NCBI GenBank assembly: GCA_914767715.1
Contig: OU612075.1
Coordinates: 14,198,001-14,262,000, forward strand
Direction: 5' to 3'
Source: Membranipora membranacea
Lineage: Eukaryota; Bryozoa; Gymnolaemata; Cheilostomatida; Membraniporidae
DNA length: 64,000 bases
Part shown: piece by piece, positions 56,401 to 64,000 of the stretch
How the letters are laid out: each line of letters opens with the position of its first letter
Numbering within the stretch: position 1 is the first letter of the stretch
Program-made: the position numbers and the translations under genes
Notes under the pieces: generated by a model
Told to the model about the DNA's origin: nothing
Databases searched by the model: none
Seen by the model: the letters and a program-made list of their open reading frames with translations, nothing else

Positions 56401-58648
56401 GCTAAACAGGTATATATACCAGCTAACACACATTGAAAATTGCAATTGTTGCTCTATGTGAGTAGATGGGGTGTATTCATAGGTAGGTAAGCAGGTAAAG
56501 TTGGGAAAAGAAAACCTTAACATGCCATAATAACATGAATATGCATTGACTCTATTTATGTTTATCTCGGGGTGCTAAGGGGGTCCGTCGCCATTTTACT
56601 GCTACTTCCGCTTTTATTGGCAAATTTATATACGTTATAATGTTCAGAGCTCATCAAAAAATTCAAAACTGAAACATGTCAGCTATTCCTCAGCATAATG
56701 GTCTGCCTCAAAACATACCTCAACGTCAATGGGCAAGGCTAGAAAACACAGCCTCCTAACATCACAAGTTCTAAATTGGTTGCAGAGAATTTTGACTTTT
56801 CTTATTATTCTATTCACAGACAATCTACCAAAATCACATATTTTCTTGACTGTTAGCAGTTAACTCAAGCTCTAGTTCCTACCGCCTAGGACTCCCATGT
56901 GATCTTTTAATCACTATAAAATATTGCTCTCAGCCATTTACTACCCTACGCAATAAGTTGACAGAAATATTCAATCCAAGATTGATTAAAAGGTTGATAA
57001 AATCAAATGTCTTGTCACATGTCACATTCTGAAACATGGGCGCCAAAATTCATTGCCCTTGTAGCGAGGCTGCAATATCTGTACCAGGTTGCTCTCTGTT
57101 TGCAGGCAGGTCGGAGCACAGCACTGGGGGCCAACCAAACCCCAGTAGTCGATGGACCACAGGATTCGAGCCCTCAACCTTTAGCATCTGCATGCTAAAG
57201 GTGTGGTGCTCTAACCAACTGAGCCACCTCCTACTCAAAGTATCAAACAAAGTAGGGATCGGATATGATGTCCCTCATATGATATTGTTAATCAAAGTTT
57301 CCTGCTTGTTAGTTTTTTTCCCGAAAAGGGCTGGAATCTCTAAAAACTGCCTCCATATTGAAATAAAAAGATTTTCTGGGAGAGGCCCTTACCCCCTAGG
57401 ATGAAGGCACCCATCCCGCCTGGCTCTACCACTTGAAAACCAATGGATACAGACCTGGATATTCCCTATTGTGTACCTCAAGTAAAATTTGTCCAAAAAG
57501 TGGTGCGGCCAATTGGTATGTTCCCGAACAAAAAGAGGCCAAAGCAGAAAAAAAGGTTTGCCACGCATGATCTGATGCATTTACGTTAGAGAGAAAGCGA
57601 GTTTAAATAGTACATAACATTGCATGGGCTATTCATATTCAAAGACAGGGAAATAATTTGATGCAACGCTCATTTCAGTTTACAGGCAGGACCGAGCACA
57701 CTTAGTGAACTCATATGGTGTGAGAGTTCATCCACCACACACTCCTTGAAAATGCCCTCAGCTCATCCATGACACCCATTTTTTTTGCCTCAAACCCATC
57801 TCTATAGCTTCGGCCTTCGCTAGGGAAATAATAATTATGAAGGGCTTGCCATAACTCAGTTAGCTGTCACAATCCAATCTGGTTACTTACATTGCATTGA
57901 GATTATTTTGTTGCATCGCTTTGCTTAAACCCTATCCCCCTCCTTGGAAATTGATATCATGCTGTGGATGGGCACACCACAGAAACCAACAACACCTTTC
58001 ACAGCATATGACTACAAATTCAAACTTGATACAGTAGGATTCACTCACCAGCTTCCATATAATCTTCCAAACTGTCACCAAACGATTTCTCCTGAGAAAA
58101 TATAGAGAACTGAAGCTGATGTTCTGTCTAGTGCTGCCTTAGATGGTCTCTTGCTAACGTCTCATTAGTATGATATGATACTAAATCCATTTTGGCAGTC
58201 AGTCCAACACAAAATCCAATGCCTTGCGGCAGCTGATGTTGCAGTTAAGAATGGGTTTGTCTCTCTTTATCATATACTAATAGGTACTAGGAAAATAAAA
58301 ATGAATGTTCACTCTTGAAGAGCTTAATTACAAATGACATGGAACACAATTTACAACACACCGATGGAGTGAAAGTGAAAGCACATCATGTGCGCAGGGA
58401 TGCGCTTTCACTTTACCTTTAAATCTGTACTTGACCTATATTTTGAATTCTATGTCATTCAGCACGCACCGAAAAAAAGAGTTCTCCTCTTCACAAAACT
58501 TTATATGCCTCTTTTTTCTCTCTGTTGTGCCCCTGACCTTACCAGTATTGGTAATCTTGAACCAGCACTCACTCTAACCACAACATCACTTGCAGCAGGC
58601 AGTTGCAACACCAATGCATGGACCAGGCGGCTAACTCTTTTGACAGGC
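50417..58648 (-). CDS. Unrecognised basic Cys-containing protein, seven exons (5' end missing)
   Basis: Exons on the minus strand, all phase-consistent: 58543-58648, 58049-58091, 53291-53421, 52737-52844, 51784-51915, 51052-51159 and 50417-50518 (stop TGA at 50417-50419), about 242 residues. I do not recognise the family. The centre is basic and has spaced Cys/His: 'YLDCRHGKKRRPGFCEQR', then 'VKRRIRIQNTMKMNCPAKVS' and 'IKKLVLFDNF'. The 'CPA(K)(I/V)...(E/K)(I/L)..F..(Y/F)' pattern recalls DNA-binding segments of FAR1/CARF-like transcription factors; this is a weak inference. The C-terminal part ('LRCARAGIVGANRKFALEDW', 'FWFNYLLE', 'VIINGIQLADKVSPGEAEGA') is helix-rich and matches nothing I know. 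The first exon is the least certain because its acceptor follows an (AT)n tract. The 4.6-kb intron after 58049 contains a gypsy fragment and two SINEs. Confidence 0.68.
50935..51021. repeat. Two hairpins next to a splice donor
   Basis: A perfect 27-bp inverted repeat with a single-base loop lies at 50967-51021 (CTAGTGATCAGACATACAAA into AAGGGA, G, then its inverse). Directly left is a second, shorter one (GTTACATAATCCC and its imperfect inverse, 50935-50965). In the minus-strand transcript the long hairpin starts about 30 bases after the 5' splice site of exon 51052-51159. Confidence 0.8.
53709..54130 (-). pseudogene. Ty3/gypsy RNase H fragment
   Basis: The minus strand reads 'KEGLALVTAVEKYKHYLA' (about 54120-54070), 'LVLTDHISLKWL' (the T-D-H motif of RNase H), 'LGRWSQLLQPYNYDIKHKSG' and 'NADCLSRRP'. 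This is the C-terminal RNase H and tether of a gypsy polyprotein; it is open for 114 codons before decay. No RT, integrase or LTR is visible. It sits in the same orientation as the host gene, in its largest intron. Confidence 0.78.
54131..56205. other. Intronic stretch without recognisable features
   Basis: Part of the large intron of the minus-strand gene. Frames at 54655-54912 and 55714-55896 are open but featureless. Confidence 0.35.
56206..56400 (+). mobile_element. tRNA-derived SINE, diverged
   Basis: AGTAGCTCTGCTGG is a decayed A box. The body matches the 17.3 kb copy: CAGTCTTCTGACTAATGGG, GATGCCCCGGTGGATCCGAC, CTGCCTGCAAATTTTG, TTGATTTCTCAGT and GATTTTAGCCAACATT. Confidence 0.7.
57045..57236 (-). 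mobile_element. tRNA-derived SINE
   Basis: On the minus strand: A box GGTGGCTCAGTTGG, hairpin CCTTTAGCATGCAGATGCTAAAGG, B box GGCTCGAATCC, then CGACTACTGGGGTTTGGTTG and ACCTGCCTGCAAACAGAGAG, the same body as the 17.3 kb copy. A second body-like stretch also occurs in the ends of the Mutator-like element at 4.5 and 7.8 kb. Confidence 0.75.
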
Positions 58649-61570
58649 CTATTATATATATATATATATATGTTTATTTATCAACAAGGACAAGAGGAGT
58701 AATGATAATGATAATAGATAGTTGAACATCACACTTATAATTCCAAAGCTAGCCCAATCAGGTCTTGTCCTGCAGGGTAATAAAACCTGTCTACTCTTTG
58801 GGGCAAACCATAACCTTCAAATGTTCAGATGTTTTCAAGATGTGTGGCTGATAAAGTAGATCATATTTAGTGTTATTGCTGTATTGTTGACCAGTGGAGT
58901 GGACATGTCCTAGGTTTTCCTGTATGTTATAGAATGAGCATGGTACCCCTTTAACTTCGCAAACACTTGCCTTTCATTTGAGCTGGCGTCCTGACCAAAA
59001 CCACTCATCTCTATACTCCTCTCTTTTTTCCAGCACATGCACCCTGCACCTGCATCATTATTACAATGTATTCACAGAAACGCACAGATGAGTATAGATG
59101 AGACCACAGATGTCTTCCGTTCACAGATCAATGTAAGAAACGAAGGCGATTTATCCTGTGAAAACTTATTTCCACTAAACAGAATCTAATACTGAAGCCC
59201 ACAGCTGGCAAGCATGTTGAAAGTGTGGTTGACAGTAGCCTAAACAAAATGAGATCTTATGAGATTGTGATAAGGAAAGTAAAATTTAGGATCTACCATT
59301 CCTTTTTATAGATATCTGTAACACTGAATGACACATATTGGCATTGAGCGGTTACCCTATTGAGAATTTTGGCAGCTTATGTAAATCCAAGTATAACATG
59401 CTGGTATCTTTCACATATGTTCCTCTTCATTTGAATAGATATCAGCCGGCAATCATGTGATGAACATTTGTTTATAAAAATATCCTTTAATTAAAATTTA
59501 TTTAACACCTTTATTTTTTATGTGGCAGGTTAAGGTTGTGATGTAATTCACAGCTATTGATACAGATGGTCTTGTTAGTATCCGCTGTTCCTCTCAGCTC
59601 ACACCTACGTCAGAAATCACAATTACGAACTAGTTAGCAAGTAAGTAACCTGACATATATAAATACAATTAAGATGCTCCCACACGTTTTCGCAACGATC
59701 TTTCTGACTGTACAACTGACTGTACCCTTGATTAAACTCAGATTCGTTGGTCTTTAAACATTAAGGTCAATCGATAAAACAATGGATTTGATTATCTGCT
59801 AAAAACTGTGCAATAACAAGAAACGCCTTATGGAAGGATCACAAACTGTAGCAATCAAAGGGATATGAAGTGATAATTGATAGATCCCGTATAACTATAA
59901 CTCAGGGGAAGATATTAAAACTTGAGACGAATAGATTTATCGGTTTCGATAACCAAATCTCAAATCTAAATCATTTCTATATCAACAGTAAAAATCCTCT
60001 GGATGTATGGTATGATTTAGGTGGCTGAGGCCAATATGATTTTCATCATATTGATTCATACGTCATCAGATGGGTATATTTTAGGGTTATACATTCTGTA
60101 CACCAGTAGAAGCTGGCTCAGTTTGGTAAGAGCGTCTGCCTGACCTGTAGCACAAAAGACATGTGAAGATAAGTCAATACTAAATGTTTTGACCAACTAA
60201 TAGTACCAGGGATAGTACAATGTTGTAGTACTTGATTGTACAACTGATGAGACTTATTAAGCCTGAGTGAGCAGGAGTATTGACAAAACAAAAACCATCC
60301 GGTCCTGACCTGAGAAGGCATGTCCACGAGGCAGAATCAGGTTTTACCTGCTCCAACCCAGCCCTGCATGAGGTTAATAAAGATTTTAGATGTTGTATCA
60401 ATATTAAAATTGATCGCAAAGAAGCATCATTGTGACCACAGAAATGTATAAAAAGAGTTATGTGCATTTCACCCGTTGTGAAATTTCTAGCAATCAATTT
60501 GTATCTGCCTAATTTCTTCAAAAAGACGACAAAACTTCATCAAATCAAAAATTAGTTGTGCTATTCAGATCGGACATTTACATTGATTGTCAAGAAAGAA
60601 TTCGCCATTAAGCTTCAGCTTTGTACATAACGCTATGCAAGGCCCTATCTGGCTTTCGAGTCCAATATTTCAGTGAATGGATGGCTCAAAACCATAATAA
60701 AGACAGACCAAAAGCTAAAACTGTATTGTGAAGCTCTTATCTGTTTTTTGATGAGTTTGACTAGGTTTGTATACAGAAATGTTGATTAATGTTTTTCTCA
60801 GTGCGTGTTACTCAATTTCCTATTGTTTGGTGCAAACCTGTCTGAAACCTAGATTGGTTGGTTTAGCAATTTACACACTGATGGTGACAATTTAAGTTGT
60901 CACATCTTGAACATCAGTTTGGGTTAAATAGTAATGAGTTAAATGAGATTGCTTATGTCATTTTGAGTGACCATTGTCAAACCCTGAGAAGTTACTGGAA
61001 CAAGAAACCTGTTGTGGGTTTAGGAGAGTAAATGTTTATCAAGGGATGCACGTATTTCTGTCGACAATATATTGTACTAAATCAGTTATGAGTTGTGAAG
61101 CGAGATTTATCGCTTTTCTTGTCCAATGGTGATGAAATAGTAATTGATTACTAAAGGCGACAATCATGCTCATTCTGTGAATATCTATCTATAATAATAT
61201 CAGTCAGTCGCTTGGATCTGACAAACACATCATGAATTTGATTGATGATTTACATATTGCATTGATTGCTTGTGCTTGTCTACTTATTCACGCATGATTG
61301 TGTCTTACTCCATTGTGTTGTTGTGCAAGTTGGCTCATTTCAGCTTAACACATGCACACAAGCAGTGCTTTGCGTGTGAGTCACACTCGACAGAGATACA
61401 CAATTCATCATCGTTCTGTTAAGTGGAAAAAAACATAACTTTTCAATCACAGGTAAGCGTGTAAACAGTCAGCATTGTACCAAAGTTGTATTTGGATGTC
61501 TCTGATTTGCAATATTTGTAATATTAGATTGTATGTACATGTTACTGTTATTTCCATATTTTTCCTACAG
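58649..61570. other. Region between divergent genes, with noncoding exon candidates
   Basis: The minus-strand gene leaves to the left and the plus-strand gene begins at 61571, so both promoters probably lie here. Two strong plus-strand donors are visible: AGCAA then GTAAGTAACC at 59641, and ATCACAG then GTAAGCGTG at 61453. The second, just before the acceptor at 61571, probably ends a 5' untranslated exon. A weak A-box-like stretch lies near 60115. I found no supported coding exon. Confidence 0.4.
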
Positions 61571-64000
61571 AGACTGTGATTCTCAGCTCATGATCACAGT
61601 TGATTCCTTCATCACTGCAAAACTACCAGTGGGACTATGGCTAAACCTCCTCCTCCTCCTAGTCTAAAGAGATATGGTCAGAGCAGTAAATCACCAACCC
61701 GGCCTACTAGGGTGAGTTATACCGCAGATATATATGGTCTCTTGCCATACATTATCTCCTGCACAATAATGATTTTGCAATGTTGTTTTCACGATTGATA
61801 TAAATGTCAGTGCATTGTGATTTGTTCATGTTTTCAATTTGGATTTGATGCAGATCAATATATTCCAACGCCTAAAGTGAAATTCTATTCTTTTCGTTCA
61901 AGCTGGCGATTTATCCGAGGTTGAAACTGAAATCATGAACAGTAACAAAGTTGATAAGAATTACCTCAGATAAAAACATGGAAATGACTAGTTATTTGAA
62001 AGTGATATTACCTCAACACTCTTCTCCCAAATCGAATCGATCAAGAAACATTGATGTGAAACTCAAGAAATGCATTTTATTTCATATTATTCCACTATGA
62101 AAATAAAAGGTTACATCTAAGATATCCTCTACATGTTTCAAGTTTTGTTTCAATTCTTTGCTTGATGAGAGCGTTCTCACCTCAAGTTTTTAATTCAAAG
62201 TTCTCAAGAAATATTGATCAAAAACTGTCATGTCAAAAATTAGTTGTGAATGTGATTTTATGAATATCGAGTTTCTACGTAACTGCCATCTGATGACATT
62301 CAAGACAAATTATCCAAATCAGCACTGCATTTGGAAAAACTAAAAAATATAATTGCCTTGGGCATTGACTGGTGCTAAATACAACTTGTATAACATGCCC
62401 TCAAATGGTTACCTTTTCAACCTCATGTTGTTGGCTCAAAAAATTACCTAACAAGGTCAATCAAATCTTGAAAACTACTGGGTATTTCAGGATAACTTAA
62501 CTTCATTGTTGTGTGCCAAGGAGGGTGGAGAAGAATCACACACCTCATTAGGTTTGCTTTAAGTGTCAACTGTCTATAAGCTGTGTATTTCGTTTGCAAT
62601 TAGGCTAAAAATCTAAGGAGACCTTTACTAGCTAACTTCCAACTAATTTATTGATCTATTGTGTTATAACTCCAGGAAATTGTCTCTCAAAAGATAAAAA
62701 ATCTTCATCACCATCATTGATCAAAATATTAATTTTTTTAAGGGGCCAATCAATCGATTTATTGTAATGGTTATTATTTATCTATGATTGATGATTATAA
62801 GTGTATACTTATAGCCGATGATGCTTATGCCTGGTCTCTATACGCCGTCTGCTGGGGGCTCTACTGTAATTCCATCTCCACAGCTCTACAGTCAACACCT
62901 CTCAGTATCACAGATACCAGTAGCTGCAGGTGAGATATGGAACAGTGTTTAATTTACCTATGTCCTGCCATGTCTGCCTGTACGCCTGTCTTGGAAACCC
63001 AAGATGGTCATCATGAACTTTGGGCAAGTTTTACGCCTGATTCATTGCCCTTATCATAGTAGCATAGGTAGCTCAATTGGTCAGGGCAATTGGCCTCTAA
63101 TACACAAGTGTTTTAGGTCTTGGGTTCAGTCTGCTGCAGTCTACTGACTACTGGGCTCAATTGATGACCTGCCTGCAAACTGAGAGCAACTGGGTGCTCA
63201 ATATGACACCTATATTTCTCAGTTGTTGGACAGAGACAGATTTTATCCCACTTTTTTAACTCGCATCTTCATTCAATATTGTTGTGTATTTGCGATTATA
63301 GCAAATGCTGGCAATATCTCCATCCTCTTAAATGAAAGTTTTACTTAACCATATTTAGTTGCAGATGGCTATTCTCTGAATCAGTTTGTGAATCACCATA
63401 GTGCTAGTACTCCTGTTAATATGAGAGTTGGGCCCAGAACTCCTTCACTGGAACCGATGACAACAATGAGAAACCTGAAACCAAACCAGTCCAAAGGAAG
63501 GAGAAAACAGCCTCCTAGAAAGGTTTATCAGGTAGGCTTATCAATCAAATTACTATCATGTATATGTTTGTCTATCTCTACTGATTCTTCAATTATCAAA
63601 GTTTTTGATTGATCTTAGTCGCCAGTCCAATTGCAGTGGACAGATGTGTTTCAAGGTGCAGATTATGTCATTGTAACAATAGTTACAAGAATCAGGTGAA
63701 AGGGAAATATTTCAGGGTTGTTCATACATGACACGAAATCAGACAACTCATAAATCTGAAATAGTTGTACCCCCTCATCATTAAAATTCAGGAATGGATT
63801 ATAAGGATTACAGGATTACTGTAGGGGCAATTGAACGATTGCAGCAGACTAATAATTCTCCAATCTATTTCAGGACGAGGTGGCAGAAGATGATGATCTT
63901 GTGATGATGCCATTCGAGATACAGGAAGTCAGGACCTCAGTGAAGACAGAACCCAGTGATGATATTGTGGAAGTAGTTCATCCTACAGCAGTGCAGGCAC
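61571..64000 (+). CDS. Probable nuclear regulatory protein, N-terminal part (runs off window)
   Basis: Exons: 61571-61711 (acceptor TTTCCTACAG, coding from the ATG at 61637), 62815-62929, 63365-63531 and 63874-64000 (open at the window edge). Phases agree at each join. About 161 residues are visible. The start 'MAKPPPPPSLKRYGQSSKSP' is proline-rich and basic; next comes a low-complexity Ser/Pro/Gln stretch; then 'NQSKGRRKQPPRKVYQ', a likely nuclear localisation signal; then an acidic stretch 'DEVAEDDDLVMM' and 'SVKTEPSDDIVEV', which contains a consensus SUMO site (V-K-T-E). This composition is typical of transcription-factor N-termini, but no DNA-binding domain is in view and I do not recognise the family. 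The intron at 62930-63364 holds a SINE. Confidence 0.65.
63065..63290 (+). mobile_element. tRNA-derived SINE in an intron
   Basis: A box TAGCTCAATTGG, B box GGGTTCAGTCTGC (decayed), body CAGTCTACTGACTACTGGGC, ACCTGCCTGCAAACTGAGAG, TATTTCTCAGTTGTTGGACA and GATTTTATCCCAC. Same family as 17301-17565. Confidence 0.78.

Noticed and set aside
60118-60521. Minus-strand frames of 69 and 113 codons
   Set aside because: Overlapping frames without domain or splice consistency with the minus-strand gene at 50-58 kb.

Overview
This is a gene-containing, transposon-rich stretch of nuclear DNA from an animal. It has GT-AG introns with matching phases, a fibrillar-type collagen repeat, a PAN/apple exon, a T1-domain voltage-gated-type K+ channel, a ZU5-domain membrane protein, an orthologue of NUDCD2, tRNA-derived SINEs, and hAT-, Mutator-, LINE- and Ty3/gypsy-type elements. 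The divergence of the recognisable proteins suggests a non-bilaterian animal; a sponge is my best guess, but nothing here decides the phylum.

Layout. At 1-1501 (+) are two phase-1 exons of a collagen plus PAN-domain protein. A LINE relic and a TA-rich palindromic repeat follow. At 3.7-15.6 kb two Kv-type channel genes lie head to head as an inverted duplication. The right copy (13207-15611, +) is an intact three-exon gene for 461 residues. The left copy (3723-9983, -) is dead: lost start codon, nonsense changes, a frameshift and a 19-bp deletion. Its last intron holds a 4,066-bp Mutator-like insertion with about 420-bp inverted ends and a candidate 9-bp target duplication. The right copy preserves the unoccupied site. 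Inside that insertion lie a LINE relic and a hAT-type element flanked by a perfect 8-bp duplication.

At 15.6-20.6 kb are repeats (three GGGAATTCCC palindromes, a SINE, several foldback elements). At 20657-31278 (+) is the membrane and cytoplasmic part of a ZU5-domain receptor-like gene with two LINE relics in one intron. At 32988-34591 (-) is a complete four-exon NUDCD2 orthologue carrying a foldback element in intron 1. At 35-50 kb is a transposon graveyard (LINE, gypsy, endonuclease fragments, foldbacks, tandem arrays) with no host gene I can support. At 50417-58648 (-) is a seven-exon, frame-consistent gene for an unrecognised basic, cysteine-containing protein. At 61571-64000 (+) is the 5' part of a probable nuclear regulator that runs off the window. 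The last two genes diverge, so 58.7-61.4 kb probably holds their promoters.

The genes do not form a pathway. The host genes were read by joining exons at GT/AG sites whose phases agree; the main uncertainties are missing 5' exons (collagen/PAN gene, ZU5 gene, 50-58 kb gene) and one micro-exon of the ZU5 gene.
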